Notes: generated by a model from the sequence alone, not told the origin. DNA of 64,000 bases from Ampullaceana balthica (GCA_944989445.1 CALYLW010001069.1:770282-834281); one strand, 5' to 3'. Positions 48,245-59,190 are shown, counted from the first letter of the stretch. Translations and numbers: made by a program.

Positions 48245-48465
48245 ATTTAAAAAATCCGGCTCCGGCACAATTTCACTACATAAATCCGGCTTGCCGGTAA
48301 ATCCCATAATTTATATATATATATTCATAATCCCCGGAAAATACGGAATCCGGCCCTTTTAACAAATCTGATTCCGGCTCCAGTCGCATTTCACTTCATA
48401 AATCCGACCCACTTCAGCTCCAGCCGGATTTCAACATTTTGAATCCGGTACATCCCTACTTTTAA
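48245..48465. mobile_element. Nested AATCCGG-rich element
   Basis: It is rich in AATCCGG and ATCCGGC motifs and ends AATCCGGTACATCCCTAC, the inverse of GTAGGGATGTACCGGATT, a terminus seen in many invertebrate MITEs. It lies inside the larger TIR element. The left boundary is unclear and no TSD was verified. Confidence 0.5.
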
Positions 48466-48671
48466 GTGGAAATTTTATATTTTAATACAATTCAATAGTG
48501 AAATGAATTTTAAGTATTAAATTTAATATTTTAATTAGGTGTTAATTAATTTTTTTTTGCAAAGTGTGACGTACTTTAGGGGGGGGGCCCGAGATTTGTG
48601 ACAGTTTGTGACAGGGAGGAGGGGGGGGTCAAAATGGTCAAAAATAGCGTGACGTACTTTATGGATGGCAA

Positions 48672-48890
48672 TTAGGGCCGTATCCATTCTAGATATAATA
48701 ATAAATATATTGGTTATAACGGTTTAAGCCTTATGGCCCTAGCCATCTTAAATATGATAATACATATATTGGTTATAACGGTTTAAGCCTTATGGCCCTA
48801 GCCATCTTAAATATGATAATACATATATTGGTTATAACGGTTTTAAGCCTTATGGCCCTAGGCATTCTAGATATAATAATAAGTAATAAA
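48672..48890 (+). repeat. 59-bp satellite, about 3.5 units
   Basis: The unit runs GGCCCTAGCCATCTTAAATA, TGATAATACATATATTGGTT, ATAACGGTTTAAGCCTTAT. Two central units are nearly identical; outer ones are diverged (CATTCTAGATATAATAATAA). Confidence 0.9.
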
Positions 48891-49089
48891 AACACGGAGG
48901 TTTCTTCTTTAATTCTCTTTACAGTTAAGTTCTCTCAGAAATGTTATTCCTTTATTTTTAGACATAATAACAGCGACATTGGGTGATTTTGATGTCAGGG
49001 CAAGTTGCACGCTGTCTTCAGGGTCCGATCAATTTCACCACTTTGTTTATATAGACCACTAGATTTGATTATCCTTATTCACTAAAGTA

Positions 49090-49440
49090 CATTGTTGCGT
49101 AAAGCAAAACCGTTTTGACGGCCTCCGAATTTTCAAAGTTGAAATCCTTTGAAAAGGCCAGCTATCTTGTTTCAATCTGCTTTTTTGTTTCCTATATGAA
49201 CGCTTTCATCCAAATGCTGAAATATTTTCTCTGGCTGAAATTATATTGATATATTTCCCCTGCAGTTCTTTGTTCAGTGCATCAAAAGTAAAACAACATC
49301 TGCTAAATATGCGAGATGTGCAACCCAACAATAGTTTTTAAACTTCTCTGCCAGAGAATGCTTTTGATCAGACAGAAAAGATTGAAGTCCCAGCTTTCAG
49401 AGCCCCTACTCTGTTCAGAACATTTCATTCAGTGTGATAA
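49090..49440 (-). pseudogene. hAT transposase fragment, minus strand
   Basis: The minus strand reads SFLSDQKHSLAEKFKNYCW and VAHLAYLADV in one frame. After a frameshift it reads LNKELQGKYINIISARENIS and AF, a stop, then KRSYRKQKSRLKQDSWPFQR. This matches the hAT segment (fL.... W...LAYLaDif..lN.LNk.LQGK..ni..a.ekI.aFk.Kl..Wk...e.....Fp). Only about 110 residues are covered and the ends are unclear. Positions 49,441-50,235 hold nothing else that I recognise. Confidence 0.8.
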
Positions 49441-50260
49441 AGTAGGTCTGTATATTTAGCCACCAGGAAACACAGCAATACAGACTTCACCATTAAAATG
49501 AAATTTTCATTATAGCTAAACGATACTGATTGTTTCTAGGCCGTTGCCAATTTTGACCTTTTCATAATGACTCACCCATTTCTAAACTCTCAGACCCGAA
49601 GTCAAACATTACGATCTGTTTGTGTGTTTACAATCTTTGGGCTATTAAATGTTTTATTATTGTTATTTACTTTCTTTTTATAGTTACTGTTGAAGTAATT
49701 ATCTGTAATTAAATCATTACTGAACGATTTGCTACCAAAACTTGCATTTCAAATCACTGAATCGAATGAGCCATGGTCAGTATTTAATTGGCCAAGTAAA
49801 TTTGACACCATTTTATTGTGCTATATCTATAATATTATTACATTTTTCAGTTTACCCATACTTCTTCTGTAAAACTTCGTTCTTATTTTAGCTGTTAACT
49901 GATTTTATTGACTCAAGTCTTTTTAATACAAGTATTGTATTTGTCACCATTATGATCTCTTTGTGTATATATTATGACAAATTTAGAGGGAAAGTAGTTC
50001 AGTTGAATATTAATATGAAAAAAAATCATGTACTATAAAATTATTTTTTCAACTATGTGGATGTAAATTTAATTCCTTTATACCTGAAAAAAACTATTTT
50101 TTTTAAAGCACTTGGTGTCACAGTCTGATGTTTTGGTGTGTGAATGGCTGGGCATAAATGTAGGGAGAATGTGTAAGCAATGCGTGAACACGAGTTCACG
50201 TGGACGGTTTTGTGAACTCGGATACCGTCGGCGAGTGTGGTCAGAGGGCATGAGAGAGGG

Positions 50261-51797
50261 CAGAGTAGAGGAGAGTGTGTGACAAGTAATCAGAGTAGAG
50301 GAGTGTGTGTGACAAGTAATCAGAGTAGAGGAGGGTGTGTGACAAGTAATCAGAGTAGAGGAGGGTGTGTGACAAGTAATCAGAGTAGAGGAGTGTGTGT
50401 GACAAGTAATCAGAGTAGAGGAGTGTGTGTGACAAGTAATCAGAGTAGAGGAGGGTGTGTGACAAGTAATCAGAGTAGAGGAGGGTGTGTGACAAGTAAT
50501 CAGAGTTAGAGGAGTGTGTGTGACAAGTAATCAGAGTAGAGGAGTGTGTGTGACAAGTAATCAGAGTAGAGGAGTGTGTGTGACTAGTAATCAGATTAGA
50601 GGAGGGTGTGTGACAAGTAATGAGAGTAGGGGAGGGTGTGTGACAAGTAATCAGAGTAGAGGAGGTCGAATGACAAGCAATCAGAGTAGAGGAGGGTGTG
50701 TGACAAGTAATCAGAGCTGAGGAGGGTGTGTGACAAGTAATCAGAGTAGAGGAGTGTGTGTGACAAGTAATCAGAGTAGAGGAGGGTGTGTGACAAGTAA
50801 TCAGAGTAGAGGAGGGTGTGTGACAAGTAATCAGAATAGAGGAGGGTGTGTGACAAGCAATCAGACTAGAGGAGGGTGTGTGACTAGTAATCAGAGTAGC
50901 GGAGGGTGTTTGACAAGTAATCAGAGTAGAGGAGGGTGTGTGACAAGTAATTAGAGTAGAGGAGGGTGTGTGACAAGTAATCAGAGTAGAGGAGGGTGTG
51001 TGACAAGTAATCAGAGTAGAGAAGTGTGTGTGACAAGTAATCAGAGTAGAGGAGTGTGTGTGACCAGTAATCAGAGTAGAGGAGGGTGTGTGACAAGTAA
51101 TCAGAGTAGAGGAATGTGTGTGACAAGCAATCAGAGGCGAGTAGGGTGTTTGACTAGTAATCAGAGTAGAGGAGTGATTGTGACAAGCAATCAGAGTAGA
51201 GGAGTGTGTGTGACAAGTAATCAGAGTAGAGGAGTGTGTGTGACAAGTAATCAGAGTAGAGGAGGGTGTGTGACAAGCAATCAGAGGCGAGTAGGGTGTT
51301 TGCCTAGTAATCAGAGTAGAGGAGTGATTGTGACAAGCAATCAGAGTAGAGGAGTGTGTGTGACAAGTAATCAGAGTAGAGGAGTGTGTGTGACAAGTAA
51401 TCAGAGTAGAGGAGTGTGTGTGACAAGTAATCAGAGTAGAGGAGGGTGTGTGACAAGTAATCAGAGTAGAGGAGGGTGTGTGACAAGCAATCAGACTAGA
51501 GGAGTGATTGTGACAAGTAATCAGAGTAGAGGAGTGTGGTGACAAGTAATCAGAGTAGAGGAATGTGTGTGACAAGTAATCAGAGTAGAGGAGGGTGTGT
51601 GACAAGTAATCAGAGTAGAGGAGGGTATTTGACTAGTAATCAGAGTAGAGGAGGGTGTGTGACAAGTAATCAGAGTAGAGGAGTGTGTGTGACAAATAAT
51701 CAGAGTAGAGGAGGGTGTGTGACAAGTAATCAGAGTAGAGGAGGGTATTTGACTAGTAATCAGAGTAGANNNNNNNNNNNNCAAGTAATCAGAGTGG
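50261..51797 (+). repeat. 30-bp minisatellite, about 51 units
   Basis: The unit is GACAAGTAATCAGAGTAGAG followed by GAGGGTGTGT or GAGTGTGTGT. Mean divergence is low. Variant units mark higher-order repeats: the pair GAGGCGAGTAGGGTGTTTG and GAGTGATTG recurs 150 bp apart (about 51,133 and 51,283), and GAGGGTATTTGACTAG recurs 120 bp apart (about 51,620 and 51,740). Because 30 is divisible by 3 and the unit has no stop in several frames, long frames stay open on both strands, including 454 codons on the minus strand (10-residue period CHTPSSTLIT) and VTSNQSRGGC on the plus strand. These frames lack any sign of selection that I can see. Confidence 0.97.
51770..51781. other. Assembly gap (12 N) in the 30-bp array
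   Basis: A run of N inside the minisatellite. The true array length is therefore unknown. Confidence 0.99.
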
Positions 51798-52004
51798 TGA
51801 CTGGACGATTTGAGAGTTGAGCGTGGTCCAAAACGGTCACGTTGGACTGGGTTGCGCTGACATAAAACGAAAGGGATTTGAGAGCTGAGTAGTAAATGTA
51901 TATATAGTGATGAAGACGGACTGATGTGTGTTGATTTTGAATAATATGAAACCCACTAGCAAGTTGTCAACTATATTTTCAAATATAACTAAAATAATAT
52001 CAAT

Positions 52005-52175
52005 CTTGCATTGGAATGAATCCAGTGTTGATGACTATTTCTACGAACTGTGTGGTTAATGTCTCTGGCCATGGGTGGACCTCGATTTCCCCCAAGACAA
52101 TGAATCCGGTCTGGTCCCCCACTGTAGTAGATTCTTTTGTTATCCCACAAATATTTCGGGAGAGAAATGACTAGA
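52005..52175 (-). other. Unidentified open stretch, about 55 codons
   Basis: On the minus strand one frame reads FLSRNICGITKESTTVGDQT, GFIVLGEIEVHPWPETLT and TQFVEIVINTGFIPMQD, then a stop. It is less AT-biased than its surroundings and has a protein-like composition, and CTCTAG lies just upstream like a splice acceptor. I do not recognise it. It could be a lone exon, a fragment of a retroelement, or chance. An overlapping frame (51,989-52,267) covers the same DNA and looks less plausible. Confidence 0.3.
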
Positions 52176-52437
52176 GTCCAGATATAAGAAAAGCTATTTA
52201 AACTAAAAATTGTCACAAATAACAATGACAAAGATCGAAAAATGGTTTTGCATTTTGATGATGGCAATTGTTAGATGCTAAAACTGTTTGCATATTGCGT
52301 CATTTAATTTTTTTCCTAGTATTAACAATAGATACTATATAACTGTAAGACATATATTTAAAGAGCTCAGGTAGTAGAAAAAATGGACTTTACTGATATA
52401 TCAAATAAATCAATGAATATATGTATAACTATATATT

Positions 52438-52581
52438 TAAAAACTATGTTCGCTTTGTTAGAGCTGTTCTCTCTCAATATATATATATATATATACATAT
52501 ATACATATATACACGTATATACACGTATATATATATATATATTGAGAGAGAACAGCTCTAACAAAGCGAAAATAGTTTTTA
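52438..52581. repeat. 144-bp near-perfect palindrome with TA-rich centre
   Basis: The left arm AAAAACTATGTTCGCTTTG, TTAGAGCTGTTCTCTCTC is followed by an AATATATAT run. The right arm is its inverse, with one mismatch (G at 52,448 against A at 52,571). The arms are about 45 bp and the centre is itself TATA/ACGTATA-rich, so the whole could extrude as a cruciform or fold as RNA. It could be a fold-back element or two inverted termini meeting. Positions 52,590-53,227 show no feature. Confidence 0.93.
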
Positions 52582-53227
52582 CGCAACTCCATATTTTACT
52601 ATAAAAAATTACGTGTGTAATATTTTTAATAGAAAATAAAATAATTTTTTTTAAATGTTTGATTGTCTTTTTAAATAACATTAATTGGTCATTGATAAAA
52701 ATATAAACAGTATACAATTGATTTTTTCTCTAAAACTTTCGACGCCTTTGGTTAATTTATTTTTGTCGCCCTTTATAAATTCAGAAGTTTCAGCTTTGCG
52801 ACTTTTGCAATTAATAGAACAAAATGAATATTTATGGCAATAGTTACTAAGCTGACTGTGAAAATGTGAATATAAAAAATTCTAAAGACAGAAACAATAC
52901 TAATGTACTGATTATTATTGGCTAAATAATTCTAAGTACATTGGTGGATAATAATGGATATTATTGCGTTAATACAGAATACGTTAATACTTGAAGTATC
53001 ATGGATTATAAATTTTAAAAAATAAAATATTGTCAATGTGTCATATTCCATTTTTATCCATAACGATTAAAACTCACAATAAAAAGTAAATTTGAGTAAC
53101 ACTCCACCGATCCACTCCTTTGTGCTATATTAAAGGCTCTACGCTTAACTTTTCTTGCTTTATTGTTTGCAAAATTAGTAATTATTTTTGAAGTTTATTT
53201 GACTGTTAAGCCCACATTCAATGAAAA

Positions 53228-53733
53228 GAAGAGCTAGAGATGGTGTGAAGAGCTAGAGATGGTGTGAAGAACTAGAGATGGTGTGAAGAGTTATAGATGA
53301 TGTGAATAGCTTGAGGTTATGTGAAGAGCTAGAAATGATGTGAAGAGCTAGAGATGATGTGAAGAGCTAGAGATGATGTGAAGAGCTAGAGATGATGTGA
53401 AGAGCTAGAGATGATGTGAAGAGCTAGAGATGATGTGAAGAGCTAGAGATGATGTGAAGAGCTAGAGATGATGTGAAGAGCTAGAGATGATGTGAAGAGC
53501 TAGAGATGATGTGAAGAGCTAGAGATGATGTGAAGAGCTAGAGATGATGTGAAGAGCTAGAGATGATGTGAAGAGCTAGAGATGATGTGAAGAGCTAGAG
53601 ATGATGTGAAGAGCTAGAGATGATGTGAAGAGCTAGAGATGATGTGAAGAGCTAGAGATGATGTGAAGAGCTAGAGATGATGTGAAGAGCTAGAGATGAT
53701 GTGAAGAGCTAGAGATGATGTGAAGAGCTAGAA
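53228..53733 (+). repeat. 19-bp minisatellite, about 25 units, highly homogeneous
   Basis: The unit is GAAGAGCTAGAGATGATGT. From about 53,335 to 53,730 the copies are almost identical (roughly 20 in a row), while the first few at the left are diverged (GGTGTGAAGAACTAGAGAT and similar). Confidence 0.97.
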
Positions 53734-54335
53734 CTTTCCAAAGTTTCATGCTTCTACCTACATGGGAAGATGAGAAATTAGTGTTGATTCGGTTTTATAT
53801 AGTACATATAAGGAAAAAATGGTTTTGGGCCCCCGGCCTACCATGAGTGGACATTTTTACATTCTTTTTCACCAATTATCGTCATAAGATTGTATTCAGC
53901 AAGTTCCCAAAGTTTCATGCTTCTACCTTTATGGGAAGTTTGAGAATTAGTGATGAGTCAGTTTTAAATATAAAAGAGAAAAACTACATTTTGGCCCCCG
54001 GCAACCAGTAAGTGATAGTTTATATAATTTTTTACCTCTTAACATCGCCAAATGTTACTTAACAACCAACGAAAGTTTCATGCTTCTACCTACACGGGAA
54101 ATAGAATAATTAAAAAAAAATTTAAAATATTTTTATAAAGCTCATAAAAAGGAAAAAATTCCATTTTGGGCCCACAGTATTTTATATATAGGGAAAAAAC
54201 CTGTTTAAGAACCTTTCCCATGTAATTTTGTGTACGTGTACCAAATTCCTTGTATCTGGTTGTCTGGATCTTGAGTTATAAGGGAACAGACAAACATACA
54301 GACAGACAACAAATACGTCTTATATGTATAGAGAT
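53734..54335 (+). mobile_element. Helentron-like remnant with short internal repeats
   Basis: A block containing AAAGTTTCATGCTTCTACCT and ATGGGAAG occurs three times (53,740, 53,908, 54,075), each followed by a GGCCC-containing stretch. The right end has ACAGACAAACATACAGACAG and then TCTTATATGTATAGAGAT. ACAGACAGACA plus TATATAGAT-type ends is a common Helentron/Helitron-like 3' signature in invertebrates. The left part is overwritten by the 19-bp array. Coding sequence is absent. Confidence 0.5.
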
Positions 54336-55076
54336 TACGTCCTACTTGAGATAATCTAGCCGGACAAGATTTACTAGAGAAATGTATTACTTTGTTTAAA
54401 AATTGTGTTAAATTATATTTTACAATCTATGATTCACTATATTAAAAAGGTAAGTTCCGTAATTTTTTCATTCTGTGTTATTTAAAACTATTTAATGGAA
54501 AACCAAATAATAAGAAAGTATTTTATATTTTCAATTTTTATTTTAAGTTACTAAAACGTTTAAAATGATTATTTTATTTAAAGATATTATATATGTGTTT
54601 TTGATACATCAATTGTCCATCAGTATGTTTGAATTGCAAATTCTACATTGTTTTCAATCCCTTAAATTGGGGATAGAATGTATGTAAATTAAATAAAATA
54701 CTTTATTATTTTTTTTAAAAAGGAAACGGTTTTATTTACATATAGAAAGTGCACTAAAAAGAAGAAAATAAAAATGTTCTATGATTACAGGTGAAATCCG
54801 TGAACCTGACCACTGCATATAAAAGTGTGGGGCGCTCATCACATCTCTCTGTCATGTACAAGGCTGCGAAACATAAAGACACATTTGTATGAATATTAAT
54901 AAACATTATAAGTTTCACAACTTTGATCATATACATGCTACTATCATATTAATTAGAAATATTTATCTATATTCAAAAGAATAGTTGCAAAGAGAAATGA
55001 GATGCGATCAATGTTCCCTTTAAGCTGCAAATGTAACGTGAGAAAATATCGATGTCTAGTTAAGAAATAAGATGAT
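54336..55076. other. No recognised gene; possible repeat A scrap
   Basis: AT-rich. The block CAATCCCTTAAATTGGGGAT and AGAATGTATG at about 54,656-54,685 resembles the TCCCTATAATTAGGGATACAATG hairpin of repeat A but lacks its other blocks. Confidence 0.35.
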
Positions 55077-55402
55077 CTCACTAAGTGTTAGAGAGGATAC
55101 ATTTCTGATTTACAAACAATAATAAGATAACTGAAAGTAACTCAGTAAGTGTTAGAGAGTACACTTTACTGCTTTACAAACAATAATAAGATAACTGAAA
55201 GTAACTCACTAAGGGTTAGAGAGGACACATTACTGCTTTACAAAAAATAATAAGATAACTGATAGTAACTCAGTAAGTGTTAGAGAGGACACATTTCTGA
55301 TTTACAAACAATAATAAGATAACTGATAGTAACTCAGTAAGTGTTAGAGAGGACACATTTCTGATTTACAAACAATAATAAGATAACTGAAAGTAACTCA
55401 GT
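55077..55402 (+). repeat. 64-bp minisatellite, 5 units
   Basis: The unit contains CTCAGTAAGTGTTAGAGAGG, ACACATTTCTGATTTACAAA and CAATAATAAGATAACTGAAA. Starts at 55,077, 55,141, 55,205, 55,269 and 55,333 give an exact 64-bp period. Confidence 0.95.
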
Positions 55403-56473
55403 AACTATAAGAAACACATAGAAGAACGTATGAGGTTTGCGTGTTTTAGCATTGGAACTTCATTTCCGATAAGTCATTTGTGCAATCAATCAAAATTAAA
55501 AATTCTAGATCTCATAAATAACTATTTATTTAACAATAACTGTCTTATTAATTCTCTTTTTTTTAATTTAACAAATTCAGGTGACCCAAGACTAGGCCTG
55601 TCAACGGGTACCCGGGACCCGGGTACCCGTTGCCGTGTGATTACCCGGGTAATAAAATTCCGCCCGAGTACCCGTGAAAATGTGGCTTCTATGTCTATAT
55701 TAACCATAGGCCAAACTTCGGCTCCCATGCGGCTTTTTGTGTTTACATTGTTGGCTTGCGAAACAATTTATCAAATGAAAATTTTTGTTTCAAATATATG
55801 CTGTGAAGTACTTCTAAGGAGAAATATCTGTCAACGGGAAATATCTGTCAACGGGAAATAAAATACGGTCCCAATAAATACAATGTATTTTGGTATATAT
55901 TTTTTTTCTCTCAACCTGAAACAGAAATCGCACAACACACTAAAAAAAATAGTTCTTTAAAAGAATCGTATAACGAAAACAAAAGTCCTCTCCCAAAAAA
56001 ATAAATGATGGACTGCTTAGAGATGAAAGACGCTGTGTTTGTTAATAAAAAAACACTCTTGCTTTGACTAACTTTGCTTTGAAATACGCCGATTGATACT
56101 AGCTAATATTGTTTATCCTCCCTTCACTCCTATAACCCACACCCCTTACATCCGCCTTACTTCTTGTGTTCATTAACACGTGGTGACCTAGAAAAACTGA
56201 TGCTAATAATTCGTACAAGGTCGTAAGTATTTAAATTTAATAAATTGAATAGTTACTAACAGTTACTAACAGTGTAGGATGGGCAGACGTCGGCTGTGAG
56301 GATGGACTGCACAGAGATGAAAGATGCCGTGTTTGTTTTTTGTTCATTCAAACACCCTTGCTTTAGAACTAACTTTGCTTTGAAATAGCCGACCGTGGGT
56401 CACCGATTGATACTATCTATCTAATGGCGTTTTTTTCTACTCTCCCCCCTCTCCTCTCTTCCCTCCTATAACC

Positions 56474-56747
56474 CAGTGCTTCTCAAAATTTTTTGTATTG
56501 CGGACCGGCAGGAATGTTTTTCATTGCATCTGGAACCGGTGCACTATTTTCCCTGTACTTACATGGTAGCGAAATGAATTATATTTCCTTTTATTTTATT
56601 TCCTTTTATTTCTTTCATTTATTTGCTTATTGTCAAAAATGACAAATTCTATAGGGTTGGTATTATTGATAGCAATTGGAGGATTATAATTATATTTTTC
56701 TCTCCTTTCTTGATAACTTGCGCGGACCCCCACTTTGAGAAGCACTG
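56474..56747. mobile_element. Nested hAT MITE, 274 bp, perfect 8-bp TSD
   Basis: The left end CAGTGCTTCTCAAAATT and right end CTTTGAGAAGCACTG are inverted. CTATAACC lies on both sides (56,466-56,473 and 56,748-56,755). GCGGACCGG and GCGGACCCCC motifs sit just inside. The same MITE is at the same internal position in the second host copy (59,966-60,223). Confidence 0.95.
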
Positions 56748-56882
56748 CTATAACCCACACCCTTGCATTCGCGTGTGTTTCTTGTATTCATTGACACGTG
56801 TTTGCCTAGCCCAAAAATTGATATTAATAATACACCCAAAGTTAACAAGATGGGTTAGACGTCGTATGGAATCAGGCTAATC

Positions 56883-57186
56883 AAGTTGACAGCGACACGG
56901 CAAAATGCAACCATTGTAATTAAATTGTGTCTGTGAAGGGTGGCAACCCAATGCGATAAAACGACATGTGAACGTTATTCATATAATTGATATTGATAAA
57001 CAAACCGCCGATCCACCCAATATCAGAAATATTTTGGTGTCAACAAAAGCAGTACCACTGACCAAAGCACGATCACTTGAGATTTACCGCAGTATTGCGT
57101 CCTTCATCGCCATTAGCATCGACTACCGACGCCAAGTGGATATTAACATTAAAGGTATGAAACTGAATATTACGTCATTGCCGTAG
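56883..57186 (+). pseudogene. ZBED-type hAT transposase N-terminal remnant
   Basis: One frame from 56,883 reads DSDTAKCNHCN, stop, IVSVKGGNPMR, which fits a BED zinc finger (CxxC followed by ..s.KGGNTsNL..HL). Another frame, 56,968-57,186, reads NILVSTKAVPLTKARSLEIY and RSIASFIAISIDYRRQ, matching the segment after the finger (ssRak.I...ia.fIa.D..P...Ve). A frameshift and stops separate the two, and no catalytic domain follows before the element ends. In the second copy (59,640-59,840, minus strand) the same stretch is also broken, with different lesions. Confidence 0.75.
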
Positions 57187-57518
57187 ACATTTTGTTTGCA
57201 TGTTCAGTTTATTGTCATTTAAGAGTATGACGAATGCATTTACAGCAGGAATTGAATAAAAGTTTTTAGTGCATTATAGTTAATTATAGTGCATTAGTAA
57301 TAGTATGTTACTGTAACTGGAAGCAAGCCGTTGGCTACTACTACTGTGTGAAATGAGGTGCATGAATGGTGGCTAGGTTGCATTGTATTGTATAGCGATC
57401 ATGACGGGGAAAATTATGCGACGTTTAAGTTTAGAACGGGTAACCCGGGTACCCGTCCGAAATTTTCACGGGTACCCGGGCAGCTTTTTTCAACAAAATT
57501 GACAGCCCTACCCAAAAC

Positions 57519-58204
57519 TTGAGTAAAAATATTAAATTTAAAAACTTATTGCCATAAAACATGAGTGCGTTGGCATTGCGTGAAGGTCGGTAGTAAGACA
57601 TTTGGAAGTTTGATCAAGTGTTATAACACTAATCTAATCTAATCTACTGAGATCTAATCCATCCTTGGACCTTAAGCGTGTCCTTTTTAAAAAAAAGATT
57701 TTGTATAAAGTTTAAAGTTGTTTATTTTAAAAATGTGGTTGTGAGAAGGGGCATAATTGATAAAGGGAATGTTTGAATAATCAAAACTCCCGTTGTTCCT
57801 CTTGTATTATCATGTCAATTTAGATTTAGTTTCGTATTTTTGAGTTGTTAAACACGGGGAATGTGGTCTTCGATGGTTGGGATGAACTTCGGTGGCACGC
57901 ATGTGGAAGTCAACAATAGCAGACAGATACAGCAGCTATATGGAAATAAAGTAAAAATGCATTAATTTCATTACAGTACATTGCATCGATCTGAAATTTT
58001 AATACAATCAATTGTCATCCAATAGCTATCTGTGGTGAAATTTTGAGATGTCTAGGACCATCAAAGAAAGGTTTAACTTTACGCTACAGGATTTGAAGCA
58101 TGCAACATAGAAACATGTGACTTACATAAAAGAGAGTAAAAAGTGTACTTCGCCCCATTTTTTTCCGTAACCTATAAATAGATATGTATTTAATAAATAA
58201 AATT
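57519..58204. other. No recognised gene
   Basis: AT-rich. The block TTACAGTACATTGCATCGAT and CTGAAATTTTAATACAATC at about 57,973-58,010 resembles part of MITE family B (TTACGGTACATGCGATCGATCTG-like), without the family's ends. Confidence 0.4.
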
Positions 58205-59190
58205 TTAGTTATTTAATTTTTGAAATATTTGTGTGAGTTTCTGTGTTTTTGTTGCATACTTAATTTTAAAATGTAACTATCAAATACAAATTTAGTTTCA
58301 ATTTATTGATGCACAGATTAGATAAATTTTAGATCTATAATGGAAAAGAATAGTTGACTTTAATAATTGACATTTAATTGCCATGTAGGTTTTGAACCGA
58401 AATAGTATTTCCCGTCATCGTCGCACTAAAAAGCACCAGTGCTGACGTATTTAATATGAAATTTTACTTGAAAGCTTAGATGAGAAGAATAATTATAGCA
58501 TCTTTAATTTAGAAATATATTAAACTATAATTTACACTTTCATGAGTTTTAGTACCAATGACGTGTGCTACTTAAATGTTTCCTTGCATGAAGCTTATAA
58601 GAATTTATAGAATTATAACAGTTATGAAACGAAACAAATTTTAACATCTAACTCATTTCACTTTTAATAAAACTATTAAATGTCTATATTTACTTTTAAA
58701 AAAATGTCTACCTACATGTTTAGACAGCGAGCATTCTTGTTTGCCTTGTTGGCTTTATCTTGGTGGCACGCCACTTCAACTCGATTCCTAAAATTAGGGA
58801 TAAAATGGCAATGAAAAAGTAGGATTCTCCTACCCCGTTAAAACTTTAATTAATATTTTAAAATTATTTCATGGTTCATAGCATAAGAATTTGAAGTGCT
58901 TCTTGAAAATAGTAATTTTAAGTAGAATGTCATATATAGTCATATATTTTTTGTTTACGTGACTACCTACTTAATGTTTATAAACATTTTAAAAACGTAT
59001 GTCAATATTAGATATCGTGCAACTTTTTGAGTGATCTTCTGTGTGTGGTTGTTGGTAATTTGTTACAATCTCTTTCTATTTTTACGATCTGTTGTATGCA
59101 TAAATATCGGTCAATTATGAGCCGAGAAAGACTGCAAAGTAGAAAACAAATTTTCAAGCATGTAAGAAATCAGTTAAAAGAACTTTAAAA
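58205..59190 (+). repeat. Long repeat A, copy 7, left part
   Basis: Blocks: TTATTGATGCACAGATTAGA; CGTCGCACTAAAAAGCACCA with AGCACCAGTGCT at about 58,432; GGTGGCACGCCACTTCAACT; ATTCCTAAAATTAGGGATAA; AATATTAGATATCGTGCAAC. It is cut at 59,190 by a nested hAT pair and resumes at 62,346 with AAAAGTATTACAGTAAAATA, equivalent to 34,499 in copy 3. Confidence 0.8.

Larger units (their letters stand above)
47174..48671 (+). mobile_element. TIR DNA transposon, 1,498 bp, carrying a broken zinc-finger gene
   Basis: The left end GGGGCCGTCCATAAAGTACG continues into TCACGCT. The inverse of the right end reads TTGCCATCCATAAAGTACGT and CACGC. So about 22 bp of inverted terminus is shared after a variable first few bases. 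TTA flanks both sides (47,171-47,173 and 48,672-48,674), compatible with a 3-bp TWA duplication as in PIF/Harbinger-type elements, but the flanking satellite makes that weak. Subterminal G-runs with GTGTGAC and TTTGTGACAGGG occur inside both ends in the same orientation. No transposase is recognised; the interior holds a passenger-like coding remnant and a nested CCGGATT-rich repeat. Superfamily is uncertain. Confidence 0.75.
55593..57510 (+). mobile_element. hAT element, 1,918 bp, 8-bp TSD (7 of 8), copy 1
   Basis: The left end TAGGCCTGTCAACGGGTACC and the right end ATTGACAGCCCTA form inverted termini, with clusters of GGGTACCCG palindromes just inside both ends. Flanks are CCCAAGAC (55,585-55,592) and CCCAAAAC (57,511-57,518). 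It carries a decayed ZBED-type transposase N-terminus (56,883-57,186) and a nested 274-bp MITE. A second copy lies inverted at 59,203-61,071. Open frames at its left end (for example 55,430-55,861) run across the element boundary and are not genes. Confidence 0.92.

Noticed and set aside
50241..51605. 454-codon minus-strand open frame
   Set aside because: It is the 30-bp minisatellite read in one of several open frames; open length follows from unit length divisible by 3 and a stop-free unit.
50261..51797. Regular 30-bp repeats resembling a CRISPR array
   Set aside because: Units are contiguous with no unique spacers, and the context is eukaryotic.
52367..52717. 116-codon frame on minus and 73-codon frame on plus
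   Set aside because: Both are products of the TA-rich palindrome, which translates as Tyr/Ile runs.
55430..55861. 143-codon frame
   Set aside because: It runs from unique sequence across a hAT boundary at 55,593 and through its terminal repeat.
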